Source: Hyphomicrobiales bacterium (GTDB lineage Bacteria > Pseudomonadota > Alphaproteobacteria > Rhizobiales > Rhizobiaceae). Taken from it: a stretch of 64,000 nt of DNA. Positions within the stretch are counted from its first letter, which is position 1. Every line of letters begins with the position of its first letter. Below, in pieces: positions 10,101 to 17,625 of this stretch. A program made the position numbers and the translations under genes. The stretch covers positions 124,001 through 188,000 of the forward strand of contig UCEY01000043.1 in assembly GCA_900471605.1 (NCBI GenBank), given 5' to 3'. The notes under the pieces were generated by a model. That model searched no databases, was not told where the DNA came from, and was given only the letters and a program-made list of their open reading frames with translations.

Positions 10101-10600
10101 GGCTGAAGGCGCAGGGCGACGCCTGGAGCGGCGCGATCGATCTGCGCAACTTCTCGCTGGTCAACGAAGCCAAGCTTCAATCGCTTGTCGCGACGACGGA
10201 CCAGGAGGGGCGCAGCCTGAACACCGCGACGAAGAAGAATATCGACGTCAATTCCGCAAAATTCCAGCGCGGTTTCGCGAGTCTGCTCTACCGCAACGGC
10301 TCGTTTGCGGTGGAAAACGGCGTGCTGCGGGGAGAACAGATCGGGGCGACCTTCCAGGGCCTGGTGCGCGACGCCAAGGGCAATATGGAAATGACCGGCA
10401 CCTTCATGCCGGCCTATGGTTTGAACCGGCTCTTCGGCGAACTGCCGCTGATCGGCGCCATTCTCGGCAACGGCCGCGATCGCGGCCTGCTCGGTATCAC
10501 CTTCAAGCTCGAAGGTCCCTTCGAGAAGCCGAGGCTCACCGTCAACCCGCTGTCGCTGATCGCCCCCGGCATCTTCCGCCAGATCTTCGAGTTCCAATAA
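7196..10600 (+). CDS. Large AsmA-like / DUF3971 envelope protein
   Basis: A very large (1134-residue) protein with a short basic cytoplasmic N-terminus, one membrane anchor near residues 46-66 (VLFFLLLVFFAIGSAVF), then a long periplasmic part made of repeating beta-rich segments. It matches the DUF3971 / AsmA-like C-terminal group that includes E. coli YhdP. Known AsmA/YhdP/TamB proteins form beta-groove bridges that move phospholipid between inner and outer membranes; that role is inferred here from fold and size. The protein ends in a conserved AsmA-like C-terminal block (GYGLNRLF-like, seen as AYGLNRLFGELPLIGAIL). A strong bidirectional hairpin overlaps the stop. Confidence 0.85.
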   Translation: MSEIRGERVSFSRKEITPLHELPSAQVEDPIIVSCPPPGRRGRRFGKSVLFFLLLVFFAIGSAVFAIEGGMVDSTLSSRAQNAINDAIGPRYVASVGSTAIRFDSGLRLALEARDVDIVEQATGEHLSRAGAMRMAIDPLALLGGRISIKHMEAEHIRLDTAQLPSGDPLPISEVRIDAMPALLEEIFQRLDEARALIERTGTGSVSIAGIEILLPAAPGRKPIVLVVDDIDLTRSAEGEVVINGAISLNGRKAVLVAASKTVEGVTSSLSAKLTGLEVTSFMLQKTEDGQPREGIEGSLDLDLSAVRSRETVKPAITATLRQSPGHFYFDGIQQPLSGANINIAYDFSKNSIELRKSEVRFGPTILPFTGAMIDLNRLNADDKRPGFGVDVLISGGTAVGASASEQPARFDLKANGRYLSADRELQFDEMAVSSPLGRMAGALKVRFGNQSPEISFGAQLPHMEVTGVKQLWPFWMARKPRDWVMDNMFGGTITNGSIAVFIPAGRMKGPGIPMELDKNELQIGFDLANARINLPGDVPPLRDIDGRFDLKGEVMQVDVARASSFFPSGRFVAVEGGRFSIPSTYAKPLMADLSLKIAGPADAVTELANFKPINALKGTEFKPEDFSGQARVDLKARMGLILAHKPPKPTWSAHIELDDVGLGPQFSGRRIAGLDGTLDIDTQTARLAAKGTIDDVPADITLIEPVDPASPTKRERIIKTVLNNDQREKLAPGLSDVIDGTVTAQLTRIDEARQAVSLDLSRATLSVPWLGWTKGGGIPAKAQFELAGTGEHTDIRNFELSGDGFGARGSLALNGGSLTSADFSHMQLSPADNYAVNVKRTKGSFDVSISGGVVDMRPVVTKIRAGGKSGGGGAKRGNDDTSNATVRGKLERMIGFNDQTLSNVSFLFSSRGGTISTADFSGSTESGQAVVSEMNAGDTISITSGDAGAIIRFMNLYENMRGGLLNLRLKAQGDAWSGAIDLRNFSLVNEAKLQSLVATTDQEGRSLNTATKKNIDVNSAKFQRGFASLLYRNGSFAVENGVLRGEQIGATFQGLVRDAKGNMEMTGTFMPAYGLNRLFGELPLIGAILGNGRDRGLLGITFKLEGPFEKPRLTVNPLSLIAPGIFRQIFEFQ

Positions 10601-10626
10601 AAAGGGCCGCTCGCGGCGGCCCTTTT
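10600..10626. terminator. Bidirectional intrinsic terminator
   Basis: A perfect eleven-pair stem (AAAAGGGCCGC with GCGGCCCTTTT) closes a five-base TCGCG loop. The A run and T run at its ends make it a terminator in both directions, serving the converging AsmA-like gene and tyrS. Confidence 0.9.
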
Positions 10627-10650
10627 CGATGTGCTATCGATGCGCCCGGT

Positions 10651-11904
10651 TCAGGCCGGGCGAACGAGGATGTGCTTCTTCTTGCCGAGCGAGAGCTTGA
10701 TCACGCCGTCGCCGGTGATCTCGCCGGTGCCGATCATCATGCGCTCGTCGCTGACCGGCTGGTCGTTGATCCGCACGGCCCCGCCCTGGACGTGACGGCG
10801 CGCTTCGCCGTTCGAGCCGGCAAGGCCGGCGCGCACGACGAGCGACAGCAGGCCGATTCCGGCTTCGAGATCCGCGGTCGGCACATCGACCGACGGCAGG
10901 TTGTCGGAAAGCCTGCCTTCCTCGAACGTCGTCCTGGCAGTCTCGGCCGCGGCGTCCGCCGCTTCCCGGCCATGCACGATGGCGGTCGCCTCGGTGGCGA
11001 GGATCTTCTTCGCCTCGTTGATTTCCGAGCCGCCGAGTGCGCCCAGCCGGGCGATCTCGGCGAGCGGCAGACGGGTGAAGATCTTCAGGAAGCGGGTGAC
11101 GTCCGCGTCTTCGGTGTTGCGCCAGTACTGCCAGAAATCATAGGGGCTGAAGACGTCTTCGTTGAGCCAGACGGCGCCCGAGGCGGTCTTGCCCATTTTA
11201 GCGCCCGAACTGGTCGTCAGAAGCGGTGTCGTCAGGGCGTAGAGCTGCGGCGTTCCCATCCTGTGGCCGAGATCGACGCCGTTGATGATATTGCCCCACT
11301 GATCCGAACCGCCCATCTGCAGCCGGCAGTCGTAACGCCGGTTGAGTTCGACGAAGTCGTAACCCTGCATGATCATGTAGTTGAATTCGAGGAAGGAGAG
11401 CGACTGCTCCCGGTCGAGCCTCAGCTTGACGCTGTCGAAGGACAGCATCCGGTTGACCGAGAAATGGCGGCCGACATCCCGCAGGAACTCGACATAGTTC
11501 AGCTTCAGAAGCCAGTCGGCGTTGTTGACCATCAGGGCATCGTTCTTGCCTTCGCCGAAGCGCAGGATACGCGAGAAGATCTTCTTGATGCCTTCGATAT
11601 TGGTGTTGATCGCTTCCGGCGTCAGCAGCCTGCGCTGTTCGTCCCGGAACGACGGGTCGCCGACCATCGACGTGCCGCCGCCCATCAGCGCGATCGGCCG
11701 GTGACCGGTCTCCTGCAGCCAGTGCAGCATGGTGGCCGAAATCAGGTTGCCGATATGGAGGCTGGTCGCGGTCGCGTCGTAGCCGACATAGGTGGTGACG
11801 ATTTCCTTCGAAAACAGCTCGTCGAGACCGGTCTCGTCGGAGACCTGGTGGATGAAACCGCGCTCGTCGAGCGTGCGGAGGAAATCGGACTTGAACCTGG
11901 ACAT
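10651..11904 (-). CDS. tyrS: Tyrosyl-tRNA synthetase
   Basis: Charges tRNA-Tyr with tyrosine in the cytoplasm. The 417-residue length and layout match bacterial TyrRS. The class I signature is visible as SLHIGN near residue 51, the Tyr/ATP pocket as [12 protein letters not shown] and [10 protein letters not shown], and the KMSKS loop appears as AKMGKT. A C-terminal S4 RNA-binding domain follows ([18 protein letters not shown]). Start at ATG 11904. It is a single-gene unit, divergent from the GGDEF gene across a 271 bp spacer. Confidence 0.97.
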   Translation of the reverse strand: MSRFKSDFLRTLDERGFIHQVSDETGLDELFSKEIVTTYVGYDATATSLHIGNLISATMLHWLQETGHRPIALMGGGTSMVGDPSFRDEQRRLLTPEAINTNIEGIKKIFSRILRFGEGKNDALMVNNADWLLKLNYVEFLRDVGRHFSVNRMLSFDSVKLRLDREQSLSFLEFNYMIMQGYDFVELNRRYDCRLQMGGSDQWGNIINGVDLGHRMGTPQLYALTTPLLTTSSGAKMGKTASGAVWLNEDVFSPYDFWQYWRNTEDADVTRFLKIFTRLPLAEIARLGALGGSEINEAKKILATEATAIVHGREAADAAAETARTTFEEGRLSDNLPSVDVPTADLEAGIGLLSLVVRAGLAGSNGEARRHVQGGAVRINDQPVSDERMMIGTGEITGDGVIKLSLGKKKHILVRPA

Positions 11905-11970
11905 GATCTAACTCTGGCAGGGTGAGGTTTGGGATATGTGGCCGCGCCTCTAGCACTGTTTTTGCCGGTA

Positions 11971-11987
11971 ATCACTTCAAAAGTGAT
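11971..11987. promoter_or_regulatory. Perfect 17-bp inverted repeat in the tyrS / GGDEF intergenic region
   Basis: ATCACTTCAAAAGTGAT has seven-base arms around CAA. It sits 67 bp upstream of the tyrS start and about 190 bp before the cyclase gene, in a divergent promoter region. Size and symmetry suit a dimeric regulator, but no known consensus was recognised. The remaining spacer (11905-12175) shows no gene. Confidence 0.35.
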
Positions 11988-12175
11988 GCTGGCTGCTATC
12001 AACGTGCCGAATGCACCTCGGAGGATCGCGGCGTTCTGCAATTTCCGCGCGATAAAATCGGCCGGTACGCCACCAATGTTTTAGGCATTAACGATTTCTT
12101 GTTTCGTGGGCTTTTAACATCTACGCCGGGACACGGTAACCGGGTGGCGTGCAGGTCTGCTGCATTGATGGGCTG

Positions 12176-13363
12176 ATGAACGGGGCTGCCTTTTTTCTCG
12201 CGGTGAATTTTATCATCGCCATTTGCTTCGGCGCGGTTTTCGCTGTGGTTTCGACGCGCAGCCGCTCGCGAACGGCTGCGCTGTGGTTTGCCGCCGCCTT
12301 TACCGTCGCTTCGCTGTCGGCAGTCTGCGAACTACTGGTCGCCTATACCAGTCTGACGAAATTCTGGGCGATCGGCGCCTTCGCATCGGTGCTCGGCGGC
12401 ATGATCCTGCTGAGGATCGGCATCGGAGAACTCTATGGCCGGAAGGTCGCGCCCGGCCGGGCCGGCTGTTTCCTGCTGGCGAGCATCGTTGTCGACCTGC
12501 TGATCTACGATCTGCCGCGCGGAACGGCGGCGCATGCCTTTTCCTACCAGACGCCATTTGCCCTGATGCTGCTGACGAGCGCCGCGGCCGTGTTTTCGTC
12601 CACCCGCCGGCTGGCGATCGACAGGGCGCTCGGCTATCTGCTGGTGGCGACAGGCCTGCATTTTTTCGCCAAGGCGAGCCTTGCGGTGATTGCCGGGGCC
12701 GGCACGACCGCCAAGGATTACATCGGCACCAATTACGCGCTGATCTCGCAGAGTTCGACGGCCGTTCTCGTGGTCGCCGTCGGGTTGACCCTGCTGTCGG
12801 TTCTGGTCCTGGAGATCATGGCGGACGAGCGCAGCAATTCCGAAAAGGATACGCTTTCCGGTCTCGCCAACCGTCGCGGCTTCGAGAATGGCGTCAAGGC
12901 CGCGATGGCACTGGCGCCCAAGGGCGGGCACGCGGTGATCATCTGCGATCTCGACCATTTCAAGCGCATCAACGATACCTATGGCCATCACGGCGGCGAT
13001 CTGGTGATCCAGGCTTTCGGCGATCTGTTGCGGACACGCGCCGCCAAGAACGCCGTGGTCGGCCGTATCGGCGGCGAGGAATTCGCCATCTTCCTGCCCA
13101 ATACGACGCTCGACATGGCGACGCTGTTTGCGCAGGCACTGCGGGGCGGGACGATGGAGATAACCGTGAGCGCGCTCCCGTCCTCCTTCGCGGTCACCGC
13201 GAGTTTCGGCGTGGCGGAGCTTGCGCCGGGAGACGCTCTTGCGGGCGCCATGCGGGACGCCGATGCGGCTCTCTACCAGGCCAAGCGCTCCGGCCGCAAT
13301 CGCGTCAAGCAGGCACGGCCCGCCGGCTATCCGGAGCCGGCAGCGATCAACGCCCACAAATAA
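12176..13363 (+). CDS. Membrane diguanylate cyclase (GGDEF)
   Basis: A 395-residue protein. Roughly the first 205 residues form six or more hydrophobic segments with no recognisable sensory domain; a GGDEF domain follows from about residue 225. The active-site motif reads RIGGEEFAIF, with the usual DLDHFKRINDTYGH metal/substrate region, so it should make cyclic-di-GMP from two GTP. The usual inhibitory I-site (RxxD, five residues before the GGEEF) is not present: the equivalent residues read RAAK, so feedback inhibition at that site is unlikely. I chose ATG 12176, where the first membrane helix begins (MNGAAFFLAVNFIIAI); an upstream GTG at 12149 is possible. A bidirectional terminator follows. 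Confidence 0.92.
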   Translation: MNGAAFFLAVNFIIAICFGAVFAVVSTRSRSRTAALWFAAAFTVASLSAVCELLVAYTSLTKFWAIGAFASVLGGMILLRIGIGELYGRKVAPGRAGCFLLASIVVDLLIYDLPRGTAAHAFSYQTPFALMLLTSAAAVFSSTRRLAIDRALGYLLVATGLHFFAKASLAVIAGAGTTAKDYIGTNYALISQSSTAVLVVAVGLTLLSVLVLEIMADERSNSEKDTLSGLANRRGFENGVKAAMALAPKGGHAVIICDLDHFKRINDTYGHHGGDLVIQAFGDLLRTRAAKNAVVGRIGGEEFAIFLPNTTLDMATLFAQALRGGTMEITVSALPSSFAVTASFGVAELAPGDALAGAMRDADAALYQAKRSGRNRVKQARPAGYPEPAAINAHK

Positions 13364-13364
13364 A

Positions 13365-13388
13365 AAACGGCCGCCGAAGCGGCCGTTT
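13365..13388. terminator. Bidirectional intrinsic terminator
   Basis: A ten-pair perfect stem, AAACGGCCGC with GCGGCCGTTT, closes the four-base loop CGAA, with A and T runs outside. It separates the convergent GGDEF and alpha/beta hydrolase genes. Confidence 0.88.
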
Positions 13389-13408
13389 CCAACTGTCTTT
13401 CGAAAAGC

Positions 13409-14086
13409 TCAGCGAATGCGCTTGGCGGCCGGTTCCGGCACCAGTTCGCCATTGAGGCGGCGATCGAGGTAATCCTCGCATTCGGCCATCAGCGTTTCCA
13501 CCTGGCCGTTGAAGAAGTGATTGGCGCCCTCGACCGTCCGGTGGGTGATCAGGATGCCCTTCTGGGTCTTCAGCTTTTCCACGAGGCCGTTGACGTCCTT
13601 TTCGGGCGCGACCTTGTCGCTGTCGCCGTTGATGATCAGGCCGGATGACGGACAGGGGGCGAGGAACGAGAAGTCGTAGATATTCGGTTGCGGCGCGATC
13701 GACATGAAACCCTCGATCTCCGGTCGGCGCATCAGAAGCTGCATGCCGATCCAGGCGCCGAAGGAATAACCGGCGACCCAACAGCTCTTCGAATCGGGAT
13801 GCAGGCTCTGGACCCAGTCGAGCGCCGACGCGGCATCCGAAAGTTCGCCTGCGCCGTGGTCGAATTCACCCTGGCTGCGACCGATGCTGCGGAAATTGAA
13901 CCGGAGTGTTGTGAAACCGCGCTTCTGGAACATGTAGAAGAGCTGGTAGACGATCTGGTTGTTCATCGTGCCGCCGAACTGCGGATGCGGGTGCAGGACG
14001 ATGGCGATCGGGGCGCTCTTTTCCTTGGATGGCTGATAACGACCTTCAAGGCGGCCGGCTGGGCCGTTGAAAATGACTTCGGGCAT
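13409..14086 (-). CDS. Alpha/beta hydrolase
   Basis: A 225-residue soluble alpha/beta hydrolase. The oxyanion region HPHPQFGGTMNN and nucleophile elbow GYSFGAW (GxSxG) are visible, with an acid (INGDSDKVAP) and a late histidine (VEGANHFFNG) completing a plausible Ser-Asp-His triad. The family includes small esterases and dienelactone-hydrolase relatives; the natural substrate is unknown. The start is set at ATG 14086 (MPEVIFNGPAG), which begins the conserved part; an upstream start at 14116 would add ten unconserved residues. It is divergent from the suf operon, so its promoter region overlaps the Irr-box-like array. Confidence 0.85.
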   Translation of the reverse strand: MPEVIFNGPAGRLEGRYQPSKEKSAPIAIVLHPHPQFGGTMNNQIVYQLFYMFQKRGFTTLRFNFRSIGRSQGEFDHGAGELSDAASALDWVQSLHPDSKSCWVAGYSFGAWIGMQLLMRRPEIEGFMSIAPQPNIYDFSFLAPCPSSGLIINGDSDKVAPEKDVNGLVEKLKTQKGILITHRTVEGANHFFNGQVETLMAECEDYLDRRLNGELVPEPAAKRIR

Positions 14087-14171
14087 CGGTACTCCGGTCA
14101 ATATGTTCAGGTTCAAACGAGTTCGCGTCGAGTTTGACTTGACGAATGCGCTCAGCTTTTCTAAAACTCAG

Positions 14172-14188
14172 TTTAGAACCATTCGAAA
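14172..14188. promoter_or_regulatory. Candidate Irr box (iron control element) before the suf operon
   Basis: TTTAGAACCATTCGAAA differs by one base from the symmetric TTTAGAA-N3-TTCTAAA pattern reported for Irr (iron-responsive Fur-family) sites in alphaproteobacteria. A further TTCTAAA half-site lies just upstream at 14159-14165, giving three half-sites in 30 bp. A possible sigma-70 -35 (TTGACG, 14139-14144) with a weak -10 inside the first half-site would put the transcription start in the box, a position suited to repression. Irr and RirA control of suf genes is established in rhizobia; its application here is inferred from the motif and position. Confidence 0.6.
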
Positions 14189-14325
14189 CTTTGGGCGACA
14201 TCCAAATGCGCGCCCGATGCGATGTCTCATAAGGCAAGGCTGACGGAAATTTCAAGGAAAATGCGGGTCCCCCGTCCGCCTATGTGTAATTCAACATCTA
14301 TCTAGAAACGGAAGCCGATCAGGCA

Positions 14326-15492
14326 ATGGCGCTGAACCGCACATATCTGGACTGGAACGCGACGGCGCCCTTGAGCGCGCCGGCCCGCGCGGCCATGCTG
14401 GAAGCGCTGCAATTGCCCGGAAATGCCTCCTCGGTGCATGGCGAGGGCAGGGCGGCGCGCGCGGCAGTCGACAAGGCGCGCCGGCAGGTGGCGGCGCTGG
14501 TTGGCGCCGATCCGGCGCATGTGACCTTCGTCAGCGGTGCGACGGAGGCCGCCAATCACGTGCTGACCGCTGATTTTCGGATGGGCCGGGCGCCGTTGGC
14601 GGTCAGCCGCCTCTTTGTTTCCGCAATCGAGCATCCGGCGATCCGCGAGGGTGGCCGTTTCGATCCGGTTCAGGTGACCGAAGTGCCGGTGACGCCGGCC
14701 GGTATCGTCGATCTGTCGGCGCTCGAAGCGCTGCTGGCTGCGCATGATCGCAGCACCGGCATACCGATGGTTGCCGTCATGCTGGTCAACAACGAGACCG
14801 GCATCATCCAGCCCGTGGCGGAGGCGGCCGCGATCGCCCACGCCCATGGCGGCCTGATGGTCGTGGACGTTGTTCAGGCTGTCGGACGCATTCCGGTGGA
14901 TATCAATGCCCTCGACGCCGATTTCCTGATCCTGTCGTCGCACAAGATCGGCGGTCCGAAAGGCGTCGGAGCGCTGGTCTCGCGCGGCGAGGTGCTGATG
15001 CCCAAACCCCTGATCCGCGGCGGCGGTCAGGAAAAGGGGCACCGCTCGGGCACCGAGAATTTCCACGCGGTGGTCGGTTTTGGCGCTGCGGCCGAGGCGG
15101 TGCGCGAAAATCTCCGCGAGCGCAACGCGTCGATCGAAGAGCTTCGCAACCGGCTGGAAGCGGGAATGCACCAGGCCGCCCCCGATGCCATCATCCATGG
15201 CGAAACAGTTTTGCGCGTGGCGAATACCTGCTTTTTCACTTTGCCGGGGCTGAAGTCGGAAACCGGCCAGATCGCTTTCGATCTCGAGGGCATCGCGCTG
15301 TCTGCCGGCTCCGCGTGTTCCGCGGGAAAAGTTGGCGAAAGCCATGTTTTGACGGCCATGGGGCAGGATCCCAGGCTCGGGGCGCTGAGGATTTCGCTCG
15401 GGACCGACACGACACAGGACGACATCGCGCGGGCGCTTGTCGCCTTCGCCAAGATAGCCGGCCGGCGAAAACCGGCGGGCGAGGCGGCATGA
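14326..15492 (+). CDS. Cysteine desulfurase, IscS/NifS type (first gene of the suf operon)
   Basis: A PLP enzyme of 388 residues that takes sulfur from cysteine and passes it on as persulfide. The PLP lysine lies in SSHKIGGPKG, and the mobile active-site cysteine loop reads LSAGSACSAGKVGESHVL, the long-loop (class I, IscS/NifS) form. This differs from the second desulfurase in the same operon (SufS, class II). It opens the suf operon, 149 bp before sufB; that gap holds an imperfect spacer with a short hairpin. Rhizobial suf operons commonly carry both desulfurase types. The separate jobs of the two enzymes are not known from the sequence. Confidence 0.92.
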   Translation: MALNRTYLDWNATAPLSAPARAAMLEALQLPGNASSVHGEGRAARAAVDKARRQVAALVGADPAHVTFVSGATEAANHVLTADFRMGRAPLAVSRLFVSAIEHPAIREGGRFDPVQVTEVPVTPAGIVDLSALEALLAAHDRSTGIPMVAVMLVNNETGIIQPVAEAAAIAHAHGGLMVVDVVQAVGRIPVDINALDADFLILSSHKIGGPKGVGALVSRGEVLMPKPLIRGGGQEKGHRSGTENFHAVVGFGAAAEAVRENLRERNASIEELRNRLEAGMHQAAPDAIIHGETVLRVANTCFFTLPGLKSETGQIAFDLEGIALSAGSACSAGKVGESHVLTAMGQDPRLGALRISLGTDTTQDDIARALVAFAKIAGRRKPAGEAA

Positions 15493-15602
15493 CCGCTTCC
15501 AAAATTGCGCAAGTGCAAATTTCCGCTTGCCAAAAGGTGTGAAAACCGCCTTCTGGCGCCTACATGAGGGTGACGACTGTCCCCCCGGAATGATGACAAG
15601 AA

Positions 15603-15624
15603 TTGCCGGAATTTGAACCGGCAA
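15603..15624 (+). other. Small inverted repeat just upstream of sufB
   Basis: Arms TTGCCGG and CCGGCAA enclose eight bases and end 16 bp before the sufB start. A TTGGAGTAAG ribosome-binding region follows. It could mark an RNA processing or stabilising hairpin between the desulfurase and sufB. The function is not shown. Confidence 0.4.
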
Positions 15625-15640
15625 GATTTGGAGTAAGAAC

Positions 15641-17110
15641 ATGGCTGCCGTGCAGGAAACAATCGATCAGGTTCGCCAGATCGATGTGGACCAGTACAAA
15701 TACGGTTTCGAAACCGTCATCGAAGTGGACAAGGCGCCAAAAGGTCTTTCGGAAGAGATCATCCGTTTCATCTCGGCCAAGAAGCAGGAGCCGGATTGGA
15801 TGCTGGAATGGCGTCTCGACGCCTATCGCCGCTGGCTGACCATGGAAGAGCCCACCTGGGCGCGCGTCGAATATCCGAAGATCGACTTCAACGACCTCCA
15901 TTATTACGCCGCGCCGAAAAGCAGCGCCGGCCCGAAGTCGCTTGAGGAAGTCGACCCGGAGCTGTTGAAGGTCTACGAGAAGCTCGGAATTCCGCTGCGC
16001 GAACAGGAAATTCTCGCCGGCGTCGAGACGCCGCGGGTTGCCGTCGACGCCGTCTTCGACTCGGTCTCGGTCGTCACCACCTTCAAGAAGGAGCTCCAGA
16101 AGGCCGGCGTGATCTTCATGTCGATCTCCGAAGCGATCCGCGAATATCCGGAGCTCGTGAGGAAATATCTGGGCTCGGTCGTTCCGCAGTCGGACAATTT
16201 CTACGCCACGCTGAACTCTGCCGTCTTCACCGACGGGTCCTTCGTCTTCGTGCCGAAGGGCGTGCGGTGCCCGATGGAACTGTCCACCTATTTCCGCATC
16301 AATGAGAAGAATACCGGCCAGTTCGAGCGCACGCTGATCATTGCCGAGGAAGGCGCCTACGTATCCTACCTCGAAGGCTGCACGGCGCCGCAGCGCGACG
16401 AGAACCAGCTTCACGCCGCCGTCGTCGAACTCGTCGCCCTCGACGATGCCGAGATCAAATATTCGACGGTGCAGAACTGGTATCCGGGCGATGCGCAGGG
16501 CAAGGGCGGCATCTACAATTTCGTCACCAAGCGCGGCGATTGCCGCGGCGCCCGTTCGAAAATCTCCTGGACGCAGGTCGAGACCGGTTCGGCGATCACC
16601 TGGAAATATCCGAGCTGCATCCTGCGCGGCGACGATTCTCGGGGCGAGTTCTATTCGATCGCCGTGTCCAACGGCTACCAGCAGATCGACTCAGGCACCA
16701 AGATGATCCATCTCGGCAAGAACACCTCGAGCCGCATCATCTCCAAGGGCATTTCCGCCGGCAATTCGAACAATACCTATCGCGGTCAGGTTTCGATCAA
16801 CCGCCGGGCCGCGAATGCGCGCAACTTCACCAATTGCGATAGTCTTCTGATCGGCGACCAGTGCGGTGCCCATACGGTGCCCTATATCGACGTAAAGAAC
16901 GCATCGGCGCAGATCGAGCACGAGGCGACGACGTCGAAGATCTCCGAGGACCAGAAGTTCTACGTCATGCAGCGCGGCATTCCCGAAGAGGAAGCCATTG
17001 CGCTGATCGTCAACGGCTTCGTCAAGGACGTCATCCAGCAGCTGCCGATGGAATTCGCTGTCGAGGCCCAGAAGCTGATCGGCATCTCGCTCGAGGGGAG
17101 CGTCGGCTAA
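15641..17110 (+). CDS. sufB: Fe-S cluster scaffold subunit SufB
   Basis: The central scaffold subunit of the SufBCD complex, which builds iron-sulfur clusters in the cytoplasm. At 489 residues it has the expected SufB size, with a helical N-terminal part ([15 protein letters not shown]) and the long beta-helix core ([51 protein letters not shown]). The C-terminal ENG-like block appears as [18 protein letters not shown], where SufC docks. GGAG at a good distance precedes the ATG. It is followed by an unusual 515 bp gap to sufC containing the GIY-YIG element. Confidence 0.97.
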   Translation: MAAVQETIDQVRQIDVDQYKYGFETVIEVDKAPKGLSEEIIRFISAKKQEPDWMLEWRLDAYRRWLTMEEPTWARVEYPKIDFNDLHYYAAPKSSAGPKSLEEVDPELLKVYEKLGIPLREQEILAGVETPRVAVDAVFDSVSVVTTFKKELQKAGVIFMSISEAIREYPELVRKYLGSVVPQSDNFYATLNSAVFTDGSFVFVPKGVRCPMELSTYFRINEKNTGQFERTLIIAEEGAYVSYLEGCTAPQRDENQLHAAVVELVALDDAEIKYSTVQNWYPGDAQGKGGIYNFVTKRGDCRGARSKISWTQVETGSAITWKYPSCILRGDDSRGEFYSIAVSNGYQQIDSGTKMIHLGKNTSSRIISKGISAGNSNNTYRGQVSINRRAANARNFTNCDSLLIGDQCGAHTVPYIDVKNASAQIEHEATTSKISEDQKFYVMQRGIPEEEAIALIVNGFVKDVIQQLPMEFAVEAQKLIGISLEGSVG

Positions 17111-17122
17111 ACGCTTGAAAGA

Positions 17123-17151
17123 CGTCATCCTCGGGCTTGTCCCGAGGATCT
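17123..17151 (+). repeat. Left palindromic end of the GIY-YIG element
   Basis: Begins 13 bp after the sufB stop. It is an exact reverse complement of the right end, with an internal nine-pair stem and a CTTGT loop. An RNA copy would form a stable hairpin in the sufB-sufC message. It also overlaps spurious in-frame TTG start sequence before the nuclease gene. Confidence 0.9.
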
Positions 17152-17172
17152 GCGAAGGCCGACGGGATAGGA

Positions 17173-17514
17173 ATGACCGGGTTCGTCTACATGATGTCCG
17201 ACAAGCCACGGGGTGTGATCTACACCGGCGTCACGAGCGATTTGCAGGGACGCGCATGGGAACACCGCAATGAGATACAGAAGGGCTTCACTCAGAAATA
17301 TAAGGCTAAAAATCTGGTGTGGTTCGAGACTCATCCGAACATCGTGGCGGCGATAAAGCGCGAGAAGTCCTTGAAGCGCTATTTGCGGGAATGGAAGATC
17401 AAGCTCATAGAAGATTTCAATCCGACTTGGATCGACCTTTATGAGCGAATAGACGAAATCGAGAATGTCTATCGACCCCATCCGAATACGCGGTCGTGGG
17501 GCGATTACAATTGA
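17173..17514 (+). CDS. GIY-YIG family nuclease, bracketed by inverted palindromes
   Basis: A 113-residue protein consisting of one GIY-YIG domain. The signature is visible as FVYMM (Tyr6) and VIYTGVT (Tyr17, Gly19), then Arg27 and His31 (RAWEHR) and the metal-binding Glu64 in AIKREKSLK, so the active site looks complete. It has no DNA-binding extension of the kind seen in homing endonucleases and resembles the stand-alone UPF0213/YhbQ-like group. Codon use looks more AT-rich than in sufB and sufC. ATG 17173 is preferred; an upstream TTG at 17137 lies in the repeat. Its place inside an operon, framed by identical inverted palindromes, suggests it belongs to the repeat and not to Fe-S assembly. 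Confidence 0.88.
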   Translation: MTGFVYMMSDKPRGVIYTGVTSDLQGRAWEHRNEIQKGFTQKYKAKNLVWFETHPNIVAAIKREKSLKRYLREWKIKLIEDFNPTWIDLYERIDEIENVYRPHPNTRSWGDYN

Positions 17515-17520
17515 AGGCTT

Positions 17521-17549
17521 AGATCCTCGGGACAAGCCCGAGGATGACG
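17521..17549 (-). repeat. Right palindromic end of the GIY-YIG element
   Basis: Begins 6 bp after the nuclease stop and is the reverse complement of 17123-17151 over 29 bases. The stem arms are ATCCTCGGG and CCCGAGGAT with an ACAAG loop. It could act as a transcript-stabilising or attenuating hairpin before sufC. Confidence 0.9.
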
Positions 17550-17625
17550 GATCAGAAAACGGACCGCTGCCTCAAGCGGTCACAGAAGGCGGCCCTTGAA
17601 CCCGCTGTATGAACAGGAAGACAAG

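Larger units (their letters stand above)
17123..17549. mobile_element. Inverted-palindrome element carrying a GIY-YIG nuclease gene
   Basis: A 427 bp unit between sufB and sufC. Its ends are a 29 bp perfect inverted repeat (17123-17151 and 17521-17549). Each end is itself a palindrome with nine-base arms ATCCTCGGG and CCCGAGGAT around a five-base loop (CTTGT or ACAAG). The interior is almost filled by a GIY-YIG gene. The same ends recur at 19742-19828 around a 31 bp spacer. Sequence flanking the unit shows no clear target duplication beyond a possible GA. The structure is seen directly; mobility by the encoded nuclease is inference. Confidence 0.7.

Noticed and set aside
8165-10597. Long minus-strand frame opposite the AsmA-like gene
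   Set aside because: It mirrors the coding frame of the plus-strand gene; no domain or start signal supports it.
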